This document shows positions 42,183-51,564 of a stretch of 64,000 nucleotides of DNA, piece after piece. Position numbers and translations under genes: made by a program. This stretch comes from an uncultured Pelagibacteraceae bacterium (GTDB lineage Bacteria > Pseudomonadota > Alphaproteobacteria > Pelagibacterales > Pelagibacteraceae). Location: the NCBI GenBank assembly GCA_902628815.1, contig CACOOK010000002.1, positions 1 to 64,000 on the forward strand, written 5' to 3'. The first letter of the stretch is position 1. Each line of letters begins with the position of its first letter. Under the pieces are notes generated by a model. It did no database searches. It was not told the DNA's origin and saw only the letters and a list, made by a program, of their open reading frames with translations.

Positions 42183-43901
42183 TTACTTATCTTTTTTCCC
42201 TTTTTTTCCAATTGCTTTTTCAAATATTCCCTTCAGTGTTGCACCAGATTTAGTTGCCCCTTCTCCAAACTTAGCAATTAAGGATTTTTCCTCATCTATT
42301 TGAGCTGCTTTAACACTTAATTTTATTCGTCTAGTTTTGAGATCTAATTCAGTTATTTTAGCATCCAAAGCGTTTCCAGGTGAGAATACTTCAGGTCTAG
42401 CGTCAGCAACATCTTTAGCTAAGTCTGTTTTCCTAATATTTACTATTAGTTTTTTTTCTTTATCTATTGAGACTTTTACACCAGTTTTTAAAACCTCATG
42501 AATCCTAGTGGTAATAACATCTCCAACTTTTTTATTATTTTCATCAAACCAACTCCAAGGATCTCTATCCAGTGCTCTTTTAGAAACTCTTATCTTCTCA
42601 TCTTTAATTTCAATAATTTTTACATTAATTGTATCGCCTTTTTTATATTTTTTAAGCTCATTTACGTCCTCTTGCCAACTTAATTCTTTATAATGACACA
42701 TACAATTGAGTCCATACTCAACTACTTCACCGAAAATTGCTTTTTCCGTGATATTATTAATTTTAACTTTGATTTCTTTTCCGATTTTGTCTCTGACTTT
42801 ATCCCATGGATTTTCCAAGGTAGCTTTGTACGAAAGTGAAACTCTTTTTGTCTCTTTATCGATATTTACTATTTTAAACTTAATTTTTTGCGATACAGAT
42901 AAAACTTTACTAGGTTTAATATTTCTATTTAACCAATCCAATTCAGAATTATGGATCAAACCTTCAATACCATCCTCAATTTTAACGAAACAACCATAAT
43001 CCATTATCTTAGTTACAACTCCTTCGTAAACTTCACCTACTTTATACTTCTTATCTATACTTTCGTAAGGATCCTCTGTCAAAGCTTTCACAGAGGCTGA
43101 CACCCTATTAGTTTTTTCATCTATTTTAGTAATTTTGACTTTAATTTTATCGCCAATAGAAACTAAATCTGATGGTTTTTTTACTCGACCATGAGAAAGA
43201 TCAGATACATGTAGAAGCAAAGTTAAAGATTTATATGTTAGAAAAATACCCCAATCTACACAAGCATGAACCCTTGCTTCAACTATATCTCCCTCTTTGA
43301 TTTCCTTAAGTATTTCTGCTGTTTCCGCATTTTTACTCTTTTCTAAAACAGCTCTTCTAGAAACACAGACGTTTCCTCTATTTTTGTCAATTCGAGTTGC
43401 TATTACTTTTACAGGAGTATTTAGCAGATGATCAATTTTTTTTAGAGGCCTGACATCAATCTGACTCGAGGGCATAAAAGTTGGCAAACCCTCACAAACA
43501 GCAATATAGCCACCTTTAACCTTTCCTGTAATGTATGCAGTAACTTCCTCACCAGTTTCAAAAATTTTCTCAAGTTTTTTCCATGCTTTCATTTTACGAG
43601 CTTTATCTCTTGATATTATAATTTCGCCTTTGAAACTTTCTATCCTCTCTAGATACACATCTAATTGAGAGCCAATCTTTAATTTTTCGAACTCCTGATC
43701 ATTTTTAAATTCTTCAACAGGTATCATACCCTCCATCTTAGCCTTACAGTCAACCACCACAAAGTTTTTGGTAATTTCTGTGACAGTAGCTTTAATTATC
43801 TCGTTTTCTTTTAATTTTCTATCTTTGAAGTCTTTCTCTAGAAGAGTTTGGAATTCTTTTTGCAAAGAACTATTTTTTTTTAATTCTTGTTCAGTTGCCA
43901 T
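42183..43901 (-). CDS. rpsA: 30S ribosomal protein S1
   Basis: 572 residues with six S1/OB RNA-binding repeats spaced by about 85 residues (for example ATVTEITKNFVVVDCKAKMEG and later KIMDYGCFVKIEDGIEGLIHNSE in parts). S1 unfolds and docks mRNA leaders on the ribosome, which matters in a genome where most genes lack Shine-Dalgarno sequences. The gene overlaps the cmk stop by 11 bases and is followed by ihfB. Confidence 0.96.
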   Translation of the reverse strand: MATEQELKKNSSLQKEFQTLLEKDFKDRKLKENEIIKATVTEITKNFVVVDCKAKMEGMIPVEEFKNDQEFEKLKIGSQLDVYLERIESFKGEIIISRDKARKMKAWKKLEKIFETGEEVTAYITGKVKGGYIAVCEGLPTFMPSSQIDVRPLKKIDHLLNTPVKVIATRIDKNRGNVCVSRRAVLEKSKNAETAEILKEIKEGDIVEARVHACVDWGIFLTYKSLTLLLHVSDLSHGRVKKPSDLVSIGDKIKVKITKIDEKTNRVSASVKALTEDPYESIDKKYKVGEVYEGVVTKIMDYGCFVKIEDGIEGLIHNSELDWLNRNIKPSKVLSVSQKIKFKIVNIDKETKRVSLSYKATLENPWDKVRDKIGKEIKVKINNITEKAIFGEVVEYGLNCMCHYKELSWQEDVNELKKYKKGDTINVKIIEIKDEKIRVSKRALDRDPWSWFDENNKKVGDVITTRIHEVLKTGVKVSIDKEKKLIVNIRKTDLAKDVADARPEVFSPGNALDAKITELDLKTRRIKLSVKAAQIDEEKSLIAKFGEGATKSGATLKGIFEKAIGKKGKKDK

Positions 43902-44559
43902 ATTTAATTTTTAATATTCTTTCTACATGTTTTGTCATTTTTATCAGCATAGCTTTTTTACTTAATTTTCCGGTGTCGATTTCTACCGAATCTGGATGTT
44001 TAAGTAAAGGGGAGTTTTTTCGTCTTGTATCCGATAAATTTCTTATTCTTAGCGCTTTTTTTACCTCTTTTAATTTTATATTAGGATGAGTTTTTTTAAG
44101 CTCTTTATATCTTCTTAAGGCTGCTTTATTTAGGCTGCACTTGAAAAAAAATTTTACATCGGAGCCTGGTAAAATTTTTGTTGATATATCTCTCCCTTCA
44201 ATGCAACAATTTTTATTTTTTTTTGCAAATTCAATTTGAAATTTTTTCATTATACTTCTTATTTCTTTTTTTTTTGCAACTATTGCGCTATAAGCTGATA
44301 TCTTCTGCGTATGCAGGTTTATATTTTTTAATTTTTTTATAGTAAGGGCTCTAAATTTTTTTTTTATTAAATTTATATTATTCTTAGGCTTAAATTTTAA
44401 TATCAAGTAGCTTGTGTAGCGATATAATAATCCAGAAGAAAGAAATTTTAGATTGTATTTTTTTGAAATCATTTTTGCTCCAGTAGTTTTACCAGTCGCA
44501 GCGCCACCATCACAAGAGATTTGAAAAGATTTATTTTTGTAAATCAAATTTAGCTCCAA
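43891..44559 (-). CDS. cmk: Cytidylate kinase
   Basis: 222-residue NMP kinase that phosphorylates CMP and dCMP. P-loop GGAATGKTT (residues 18-26; common form GPAASGKGT), the substrate segment GLLYRYTSY, EGRDISTKILPG (usual GRDIGT) and RNLSDTRRKNSPL are all recognisable. Overlaps aroA by 29 bases and rpsA by 11, giving the canonical aroA-cmk-rpsA order. Confidence 0.9.
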   Translation of the reverse strand: MELNLIYKNKSFQISCDGGAATGKTTGAKMISKKYNLKFLSSGLLYRYTSYLILKFKPKNNINLIKKKFRALTIKKLKNINLHTQKISAYSAIVAKKKEIRSIMKKFQIEFAKKNKNCCIEGRDISTKILPGSDVKFFFKCSLNKAALRRYKELKKTHPNIKLKEVKKALRIRNLSDTRRKNSPLLKHPDSVEIDTGKLSKKAMLIKMTKHVERILKIKYGN

Positions 44560-45877
44560 TAAATTTCATAATTTTTAAAAATGAAGGGGAAGATGTATAA
44601 ACAGTTTCAAAATTTTTAATTTTTGTTTTGACTCCTGTTAGTAAAGCAAGAACGAATGTTGCCATGCAAATACGATGGTCACCTAAATTAGGAATTAAAA
44701 TTTTTTTCGATCCAAGATGTTGAATTCCTTTACCAAAGATTTTTAGTTCATTTTTTGTAAAAATGCTTTTCACACCTATTTGTTTTAGTACTTTTTGCAT
44801 CTCTTTAATTCTGTTGCTCTCCTTGTTCGCTAAATCGTCTATACCTTTAAATACAGATACACCTTTTACTAATGCAGCGATTATGAAAAGAATTGGGTAT
44901 TCGTCTGTTGCTTTAACATAGTATTCTTTAGAGGCTTTAATAGGTTTTAGATTTGAGCTTTTAACAATTATGTCCCCTTTGATTTCATTATTTTCTGTTC
45001 TCTTATTTCTAAAAATTATTTTAGCTTTCTGTTTTTTCAGTAGATTATAAAAACCCAGTCTTGTAGGATTCAAACCTACATTCTTTATTTTTAGTTGAGA
45101 TTTTGGATTTAGAAGTGTCAATGCACAAAAGAAAGCGCAGGATGATGGATCACCCGGAACATTCAAATTAATTGGGTGTAAATACTTTTTTCCACGCACC
45201 TTGATAAATTTTTCTTTTCTATTCACAATTTTTATTACCTGAGTGTTTTTAGATAGCATTTTTTCGGTATGGTCCCGGCTTTTTTGTTTTTCTAATATAG
45301 TGGTGTCTCCAAATGCATTTAGACCAGCTAACATTACAGCGCTTTTAATCTGTGCAGAAATACCTGCTTTAAAAGTAATTCCTATCGGCAAATTGGTTGA
45401 TATTATTTTTAAAGGAAAATTGAATTTATTTTTTGGTTGAAATAATGCTCCGAAATCAGACATTATATCTATTAGTTTTTTCATATTTCTTTTATTTAAA
45501 GAACTATCGCCTACTAATTTTAATTCTAAATTTGGAGTGGTAGATAAAATTCCAATTAAAAGCCTTGCTAAAGTGCCTGAGTTACCAAAATTCAATAAGG
45601 TATTTTTTTTTGCATAAAGAGATCCTAAGCCTTTACCATATATTTTGTAGTGCTTTTCTTTTTTCTTTATGATTTTTACTCCTAATTTTTTTAAGCATTT
45701 TATTGTAGAAAGGACATCATCGGATTCTAAAACATTTTTAACATATGAAATATCTTGACTTATTGCCCCAACTAAAAAACTTCTTATGGAAATAGATTTG
45801 TCCGAGTCAACTTTGATAATCTTATTAAAAGGAGAAATTTTATAATTTAAATTTAAATTGAAACTTTTCGGCGACAT
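44531..45877 (-). CDS. aroA: 3-phosphoshikimate 1-carboxyvinyltransferase (EPSP synthase)
   Basis: Shikimate-pathway enzyme that adds enolpyruvate to shikimate-3-phosphate. 448 residues in two inverse alpha/beta domains. Seen: DKSISIRSFLVGA with active-site Lys, NSGTLARLLIGIL (usual NAGT/NSGT PEP site), SAQIKSAVMLAGL, the RDHTEKML segment, and DHRICMATFVLALLTG near the end. The loop with Gly at the glyphosate-sensitive position could make it class I or II; not judged. Follows lptB after 5 bases. Confidence 0.93.
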   Translation of the reverse strand: MSPKSFNLNLNYKISPFNKIIKVDSDKSISIRSFLVGAISQDISYVKNVLESDDVLSTIKCLKKLGVKIIKKKEKHYKIYGKGLGSLYAKKNTLLNFGNSGTLARLLIGILSTTPNLELKLVGDSSLNKRNMKKLIDIMSDFGALFQPKNKFNFPLKIISTNLPIGITFKAGISAQIKSAVMLAGLNAFGDTTILEKQKSRDHTEKMLSKNTQVIKIVNRKEKFIKVRGKKYLHPINLNVPGDPSSCAFFCALTLLNPKSQLKIKNVGLNPTRLGFYNLLKKQKAKIIFRNKRTENNEIKGDIIVKSSNLKPIKASKEYYVKATDEYPILFIIAALVKGVSVFKGIDDLANKESNRIKEMQKVLKQIGVKSIFTKNELKIFGKGIQHLGSKKILIPNLGDHRICMATFVLALLTGVKTKIKNFETVYTSSPSFLKIMKFIGAKFDLQK

Positions 45878-45882
45878 TATTC

Positions 45883-46638
45883 TTAAGAAAACTGTGAACC
45901 AAAATAGTGTTCAATTGCCTTTGTTGATTTTAGTAATTCTCTAGAAGTCCCCTCAGCAATAACTGTATGTTCACCTAAAACATAACTTCTATCTGTAATA
46001 TCAAATAAATTTTTTACATTATGATCAGTAACTAAAATAGCCGTTCCACTTGATTGAATTTTTAAAATATATTTTTGAATATCTTGTATTACCATTGGAT
46101 CTAGGGCAGCTAGCGGTTCATCTAAAAGAACAATTTTCGGCTTATTGATCATTACCCTAGCCATCATCAACCTTCTTATTTCTCCGCCCGACAAAACAGA
46201 TGCATTCAAAGACCTTAAATGTTGTAAATTAAATTCATCTAAAAGTTTTTCGGTTGTAGATTTTTGATTTTCTGCACCATTTATTGATATTTGTGCAATC
46301 CCGAGAATGTTATCATAAACAGACATATTAAAAACACTTCTTTGCTGAGGTAAATATCCTAAACCCTCTTTTGATCTTAAATGTATAGGAATTTGTTCAA
46401 TTGATCTATTATTTAGGTAAATCTTGCCACCCTCGACATTTTGTTCTCCAATGCACATAGAAAAAAGCGTTGTCTTCCCACAACCATTCGGCCCTAGAAC
46501 TCCGACACATTCACCAGGAAATACCTTTAATGAAAGTTTTTTTAATATTGGCCTTCCATCAAAGGATTTGCTAACATCTTTAACTTCAAATATTGGTTTG
46601 TCTTTTTTAAATTTTAAAATTCTAAAACCTTTTTTCAT
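45883..46638 (-). CDS. lptB: Lipopolysaccharide export ABC transporter ATPase LptB
   Basis: 251 residues. Walker A GPNGCGKTT (about residues 49-57), Q-loop GYLPQQRSVF, signature LSGGEIRRLMMARV, Walker B VLLDEPLAALDP and switch His in VTDHNVKN. The GYLPQ and SGGE-RR spellings are those of LptB. It powers LPS extraction from the inner membrane with LptFG. The start overlaps lptC by 4 bases; no lptA gene lies between, unlike most proteobacteria. Confidence 0.94.
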   Translation of the reverse strand: MKKGFRILKFKKDKPIFEVKDVSKSFDGRPILKKLSLKVFPGECVGVLGPNGCGKTTLFSMCIGEQNVEGGKIYLNNRSIEQIPIHLRSKEGLGYLPQQRSVFNMSVYDNILGIAQISINGAENQKSTTEKLLDEFNLQHLRSLNASVLSGGEIRRLMMARVMINKPKIVLLDEPLAALDPMVIQDIQKYILKIQSSGTAILVTDHNVKNLFDITDRSYVLGEHTVIAEGTSRELLKSTKAIEHYFGSQFS

Positions 46639-47243
46639 TTTAATTTTATATTAGCATTTATTTTACCTTCATTGAAAGAGGCAATATTTAATTTTTGTTT
46701 TTTTATATCAAATAAAAGTTTATCCGCAACAATTATACCTCTTAAGTCATTAATTTTTACATTTTTTGAAATAGTTAAAAAACTATTTGAGTTTGAGTAG
46801 TCTGCTTGACCTGCATATAAGGTACTATTTTCATAAATTGCTTTAACGTTTCCTCTAAACTTCATGTCTAAAGTTTTATTATTGTATTGCCCTCTGTCCG
46901 ACCATACATTTAATACAGTATCGTCTTTGAAATAGAATGTAGCTTGAACAGTCTTCATATTAACAATTTTACTATTGGATGTACTGTTATACGCTTCAGC
47001 TGACTTTAAAATATATCTATTTCCTGCTAAATCTAATCCTGAATATTCGATATTAATAAAAACATCACCCTCTATGTTTTTTTCTTTTTTGGAAAAATTT
47101 GAAATAATTTTTGGTTTCTTTTCAGTGACAATTTGTTGATTGTTTTCTACACCTATTTCTCCGTAAGTAAAAATAATTACTACTAGACCCAAAATAAATA
47201 AACTTACTTGTATAATCCTTAGTTTCTTTTTTCTTTTATTCAT
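46635..47243 (-). CDS. lptC: LPS export protein LptC (OstA-like beta-jellyroll)
   Basis: 202 residues: one N-terminal membrane helix (about 9-27), then a periplasmic beta-jellyroll (INIEYSGLDLAGNRYILKSAEA, split with VQATFYFKDDTVLNVWSDRGQY) as in LptC/LptA proteins. It passes LPS from LptBFG to the periplasmic bridge. It occupies the position where lptC and lptA usually sit side by side; only one jellyroll protein is present here. Starts at the kdsD stop (1 base overlap). Confidence 0.82.
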   Translation of the reverse strand: MNKRKKKLRIIQVSLFILGLVVIIFTYGEIGVENNQQIVTEKKPKIISNFSKKEKNIEGDVFINIEYSGLDLAGNRYILKSAEAYNSTSNSKIVNMKTVQATFYFKDDTVLNVWSDRGQYNNKTLDMKFRGNVKAIYENSTLYAGQADYSNSNSFLTISKNVKINDLRGIIVADKLLFDIKKQKLNIASFNEGKINANIKLK

Positions 47244-48220
47244 TACTTCACTCCATCTTGTAATAAAAAATGAATATGAATTATTCCTCTTAATATTTTA
47301 TTTTTCTTACTAAAATCTTTATCCGACACAACTAACAAACTAGTTATTTTTTTTTCACTCATAAAAGCTAGGGCTTTCGATGCTGGCATATTCTCGTTTA
47401 CAACAAATGGTTCTTTAGATGCAAATTTACTTAAATCTCTGTAATTGTTTATATTTTTAATTTCTCTTCTTAAGTCCCCATCTGTTAGCAATCCTTTTAT
47501 AAATTTATTTTTTAAGATTACAACAATACCTAGTTTTTTTTGATTAATTACTTTTAATGCTTCCTTTAAATTTTTTTTAACATTAATAGTTGGCATACGG
47601 TTTCCTGTTACCATAATGTCTTTAGCTAACTTTAAATTTTCACCTAAAACACCACCTTTGTGGTATAGATAAAATTTCTCTTTAGTAAACTTTCTTTTAG
47701 CCATTATTGTTGTTGCTAAACAATCACATAATAACATAACAAAAGACGTAGAAGATGTAGGAACAATATTGTTAGGATCAGACTCTCTAATTTTTGGAGT
47801 TAAAATTCTTATATCGCTCCCTTTTGAAAGCATACTTTTTGAATTAGATGATATACCAATTATTTTGACTCTAAAGCGATTAGCAAATCTTATAATATTT
47901 GATAATTCAGGAGTGTTTCCAGAATTTGAGATAACAACTAAAACATCTTTTTTTTCAATTTGACCCATATCACCATGAGACGCTCCAGTTGGATCAATAA
48001 AAAAACTTGGAATACCAACACTAGAAAAAGTAGCTGCAGATTTTTTACAAATAAACGAGTTTTTACCAACACCAGCAAATATTATCTTCCCTTTAGTGTT
48101 GCTTATTAGATCTATTGCTTGAATAAAAGAATTGTTAAAAACTTTATTAATTTTTTTCAATTCGTTAATTTGTATTTTTGCAGATTTTTTTGCTAATGAT
48201 ATGTAATTTTTATTTTTCAT
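47243..48220 (-). CDS. kdsD: Arabinose-5-phosphate isomerase (KdsD/KpsF/GutQ family)
   Basis: 325 residues: an N-terminal SIS domain (KIIFAGVGKNSFICKKSA, DPTGASHGDMGQI, VVISNSGNTPEL) and two C-terminal CBS domains. It turns ribulose-5-phosphate into arabinose-5-phosphate, first step of Kdo synthesis. Its place upstream of lptC-lptB and the presence of kdsB elsewhere in the window support the Kdo role. Shares one base with rnd. Confidence 0.94.
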   Translation of the reverse strand: MKNKNYISLAKKSAKIQINELKKINKVFNNSFIQAIDLISNTKGKIIFAGVGKNSFICKKSAATFSSVGIPSFFIDPTGASHGDMGQIEKKDVLVVISNSGNTPELSNIIRFANRFRVKIIGISSNSKSMLSKGSDIRILTPKIRESDPNNIVPTSSTSFVMLLCDCLATTIMAKRKFTKEKFYLYHKGGVLGENLKLAKDIMVTGNRMPTINVKKNLKEALKVINQKKLGIVVILKNKFIKGLLTDGDLRREIKNINNYRDLSKFASKEPFVVNENMPASKALAFMSEKKITSLLVVSDKDFSKKNKILRGIIHIHFLLQDGVK

Positions 48221-48843
48221 TAGTGTTCAAAAATGTCTTCTTTAAATCCTTTTTGATCAAGTTCAACTCTTGTGTCTAAAAATTCTAAGCATTTTTTAAA
48301 TATCTCCAACCTTTTTTCTCTTATTATCATATTCTCGAGCTCCTGTTTTATTTTGTGTAAATAAATAACATCATTAGCAGCGTACTCGAGTTGTTTATCA
48401 GATAATTTATCAATATCTTTATTCCAATCACTGCTCCCTTGTCTTTTATCTATAGACTTATTGCAGAATTCTTGAACAAGATTTTTTAAACCATGCGAAT
48501 CAGTATAAGTTCTTACAATTTTTGATGCTATTTTGGTATCGAATATACTCTTAATTTTACACTTAAGAAAAAATTCTAAAGCGTTTTTGTCGAATCTTAG
48601 GAAGTGACCAATTTTTAATATATTTTGGTTTTCTAAAATTGATACCAAATTAGGAGCTTTATAATTCTCTTTATTGGGTTGGATAATATAAACGTTTTGA
48701 TTCTCATCACAAATTTGTATTAAACTTAATTTATCTCTCTGAGGAATTTGAAGACCAGTTGCCTCGGTATCAATTGCAACACTTTTTTTTATAGAATTCG
48801 CAATCTCAGGAGTTATGTCCTCTTTTATCTTAATTATTTTCAT
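48220..48843 (-). CDS. rnd: Ribonuclease D (short form)
   Basis: 207 residues with only the DEDD 3'-5' exonuclease domain: motif I AIDTEATGLQ, motif II GHFLRFDKNALEFF and motif III YAANDVIYLHKI. The HRDC domains of E. coli RNase D are absent, as in many alphaproteobacteria. It likely trims tRNA or other structured RNA 3' ends. ATG 48843 (MKIIKIKED) chosen over the longer frame to 48882, which would run into the divergent epimerase gene. Confidence 0.88.
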   Translation of the reverse strand: MKIIKIKEDITPEIANSIKKSVAIDTEATGLQIPQRDKLSLIQICDENQNVYIIQPNKENYKAPNLVSILENQNILKIGHFLRFDKNALEFFLKCKIKSIFDTKIASKIVRTYTDSHGLKNLVQEFCNKSIDKRQGSSDWNKDIDKLSDKQLEYAANDVIYLHKIKQELENMIIREKRLEIFKKCLEFLDTRVELDQKGFKEDIFEH

Positions 48844-48860
48844 ATATAAGTTTAAATACC

Positions 48861-49802
48861 ATGAAAAATCAAATTTGCACAATTATTGGTGGTGGGGGTT
48901 TTATAGGAAGATATCTTGTTCGAAATTTGACCAAGAAAAACTATAGATGCATCATAAGCACAAGAAAACCCTTTCAGAAAGGGTATTTAAAGACACAAGC
49001 TACACCCGGTTCTATTGATTTGTTAGAGTGGAACCCTGAAAATTTTTCCAAACTTGAGGAAGCAATCAAAAATTCTGATGTAGTAATAAATTTAGTTGGA
49101 ATTCTCTTTGAAAATAGAAAACAGAAATTTTATAATATCCATTCAAAAATTCCTGAGGTGATAGCCAAAATTTGCTCCAGTAATGAAGTGAAAAAATTTA
49201 TACATGTTAGTGCGATAGGCGCTAATGAAAAATCAAAATCATTATATCAAAAATCTAAATTCCAAGGAGAGATTAATGCGCTAACTAACTTTAAGAAATC
49301 TGTAATTATTAGACCAAGTGTTGTTTGTGGATCAGAAGATAATTTTACTAACCTTTTTTCAAAATTAAGCTTCCTACCAGTGATACCTATTGTCGGTATG
49401 CGATACAAGTTTCAACCAATTTTAGTTACTGATGTTGCTAACGCAATAGTTAAAGCTATCGAAAAAAAGGATAATGAGGGAAAAATCTATGAGATTGGAG
49501 GACCAAAAATAATTAGTTTTGGAGATATGGTAAAATCGATACTATCCACTATAAATAAAAAAAGATTTGTTTTTGAAATGCCAATGCCTTTAGCTAAAAT
49601 TCAAAGTAGCATTACCGATATATTACCTTTTCCACCAATTTTAACCAGGGATCAATGTGAAATATTATCTGAAGCTGACAATATTGTATCAAATAATCAT
49701 CTTAATATTAAAGATTTAGATATAAAAACATCAGACGTTGAAGAAGCAATGAAAAAATGGCTATGGAGGTATAAAGACGGAGGACAATTTGCTAAAGTGT
49801 AA
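48861..49802 (+). CDS. NAD-dependent epimerase/dehydratase, complex I NDUFA9-like
   Basis: 313-residue Rossmann-fold protein. N-terminal IIGGGGFIGRYLVRNL binds NAD(P); VINLVGILFENRKQ, KFIHVSAIGA, the YQKSK catalytic-type Tyr-Lys and the RPSVVCGSEDNF segment match the NDUFA9-like atypical SDR group. In alphaproteobacteria such a protein accompanies complex I or coenzyme Q metabolism. Divergent from rnd with 17 bases between starts. SMR transporter follows after 2 bases. Confidence 0.82.
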   Translation: MKNQICTIIGGGGFIGRYLVRNLTKKNYRCIISTRKPFQKGYLKTQATPGSIDLLEWNPENFSKLEEAIKNSDVVINLVGILFENRKQKFYNIHSKIPEVIAKICSSNEVKKFIHVSAIGANEKSKSLYQKSKFQGEINALTNFKKSVIIRPSVVCGSEDNFTNLFSKLSFLPVIPIVGMRYKFQPILVTDVANAIVKAIEKKDNEGKIYEIGGPKIISFGDMVKSILSTINKKRFVFEMPMPLAKIQSSITDILPFPPILTRDQCEILSEADNIVSNNHLNIKDLDIKTSDVEEAMKKWLWRYKDGGQFAKV

Positions 49803-49804
49803 CG

Positions 49805-50149
49805 ATGAAAAGTATTAGTTTATTTTCTGGTTATGTTTATTTAATAATTGCAATTATTTTGGGCATAGCCTCTAATGGGTTTTTAAAAACCACAGAGAGT
49901 TTTACAAAACTTTTTCCAACCTTTTTTTGTATCATAAGTATAGTTTCTTGTATTTTTTGCCTTTCAAAAGCGATGACTATTATTCCTGTGGGATTTACTT
50001 ACGCTACATACGGCGCTCTGACTATAACAGCAGTGACATTATTTGGAATTTTTAAGTATAATCAAAGCCCAAATATTTACGGAGTTTTGGGTTTAGCCTT
50101 AATTATTGCAGGCGTGATACTTCTAAATCTTTTTGGTAAAGTAAAATAA
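49805..50149 (+). CDS. Small multidrug resistance (SMR/EmrE-like) transporter
   Basis: 114 residues with four helices in the order of the DMT-type SMR family. Helix 1 runs YVYLIIAIILGIASNGFLKTT (shown in part) where the conserved Glu 14 of EmrE becomes the small-residue region IASNGF; helix 3 has TYATYGALTIT, and helix 4 PNIYGVLGLALIIAGVILLN in part. Proton-coupled efflux of cations, lipids or guanidinium-like compounds is possible; loss of the usual acidic residue argues for caution. Weak hairpin GGTA...TACC (50157-50174) follows the stop. Confidence 0.72.
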   Translation: MKSISLFSGYVYLIIAIILGIASNGFLKTTESFTKLFPTFFCIISIVSCIFCLSKAMTIIPVGFTYATYGALTITAVTLFGIFKYNQSPNIYGVLGLALIIAGVILLNLFGKVK

Positions 50150-50239
50150 AACCCTAGGTAGAAATTAATTTACCAATCTGACTCCTCTTTAATAAAAATT
50201 TATGTTAGTTTTTTTTAAAAATAATGGGGGACAATTAAA

Positions 50240-51553
50240 ATGAAACATTTCAAAGCAATAATTGCTTCTATCGCTCTTTTCGTTATGTTTGCGGGCACAG
50301 CGGTTCAAGCAAAGGTAGAAATACAATGGTGGCATGCTTTTGGTGGAAGACTTGGTGAATTACTTGATGAACAAGTAAACAAGTTCAATGCATCGCAAGA
50401 TAAATACACTGTTGTACATACAAGAAAAGGTAATTATTCAGAAACTCTTAATGCTGGTATCGCTGCATTTAGAGCCGGACAACATCCAAATATCCTTATG
50501 GTATTTGAAGTTGGAACAGCAAGTTTAATGGCAGCAAAAGGAGCTTATGTTCCTATGTACCAATTAATGAAAGATGCTGGTCAAAGATTTAATCCTAAGG
50601 GATTTGTTTCTGCTGTATCTGGTTATTACACAACAACAGATGGCAAAATGTTATCTATGCCGTATAACTCTTCAACGCCAGTTCTTTGGGTTAACAAAGA
50701 TCTAATGAAAAAAGCTGGTTTGGATCCAGAAATGGATTTAAGCACTTGGAAAAAAGTTGGTAACGCACTTGACGCTGCAAAAGCAAAAGGTATTGATATG
50801 CCTTTCTGTACTTGTTGGCACAGCTGGGTTCACCTTGAAAACTTTTCTGCATATCACAATATACCATTTGCAACTAAATCTAATGGATTTGCTGGTTTAG
50901 ATACTGAGCTATCTTTTAATAGTCCAGTACACATTAAGCATATTCAAACATTAGGAAAATGGGCGCAAGAAGGTAAATTTAAATACATGGGTAGAAGAAA
51001 CGAAGCTGGTAAAAATTTCAGAGCCGGGGAGTGTATGTTGATGACAGAGTCTTCAGCAGGATACGCTGGTATAAAAAAACAAGCTAAGTTTGAGTTCGGT
51101 ATTAGACATTTACCTTACTATGGAGGAACTGAAGCACCTCAAAATACAATTATTGGTGGTTCGTCTTTATGGGCTTTATCTGGAAAATCTAAAGAAGAGA
51201 ACAAAGCAACAGCTGCATTCTTAGCTTTCTTATCTAAAACTGATATTCAAGCTAAGTGGCACCAAGATACTGGTTACTTAGGTGTAACAACTGCTGCTGC
51301 TAAAAAAACTAAAAGTTCAGGATTCTACAAAGCAAATCCTGGAACTGATTTAGCTGGAATACAGATGATGAGAAATAAAGTTACTCAAAACTCTAAAGGC
51401 TTACGTCTTGGATCTTTTGATCAGATAAGAGGTATTATCGATGAAGAGATGGAAGGAGTTTACAGCGGCAAGAAAACTGCTCAAGTAGCTTTAGATAGCG
51501 CTGTAAGAAGAGGTAACGTTCTTTTAAGAAGATTTGAAAGAGCAAATAAATAA
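50240..51553 (+). CDS. ugpB: Glycerol-3-phosphate/phosphodiester ABC transporter substrate-binding protein
   Basis: 437 residues with a signal peptide (residues 1-24, ending VQA). Periplasmic type I binding protein: IQWWHAFGG near the mature start, KYTVVHTRKGNYSETLNAG, the SMPYNSSTPVLWVNKD hinge and GGSSLWALSGKSKEEN, all UgpB-like. It captures sn-glycerol-3-phosphate or glycerophosphodiesters for the transporter. Strong GGGGG sits 8 bases before the start codon, unusual for the window. A strong hairpin separates ugpB from ugpA. Confidence 0.93.
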   Translation: MKHFKAIIASIALFVMFAGTAVQAKVEIQWWHAFGGRLGELLDEQVNKFNASQDKYTVVHTRKGNYSETLNAGIAAFRAGQHPNILMVFEVGTASLMAAKGAYVPMYQLMKDAGQRFNPKGFVSAVSGYYTTTDGKMLSMPYNSSTPVLWVNKDLMKKAGLDPEMDLSTWKKVGNALDAAKAKGIDMPFCTCWHSWVHLENFSAYHNIPFATKSNGFAGLDTELSFNSPVHIKHIQTLGKWAQEGKFKYMGRRNEAGKNFRAGECMLMTESSAGYAGIKKQAKFEFGIRHLPYYGGTEAPQNTIIGGSSLWALSGKSKEENKATAAFLAFLSKTDIQAKWHQDTGYLGVTTAAAKKTKSSGFYKANPGTDLAGIQMMRNKVTQNSKGLRLGSFDQIRGIIDEEMEGVYSGKKTAQVALDSAVRRGNVLLRRFERANK

Positions 51554-51564
51554 ATCAATTTAAT

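Noticed and set aside
42498-42999. Three plus-strand frames inside rpsA
   Set aside because: Antisense to conserved S1 repeats; overlapping each other in different frames, as expected for chance.
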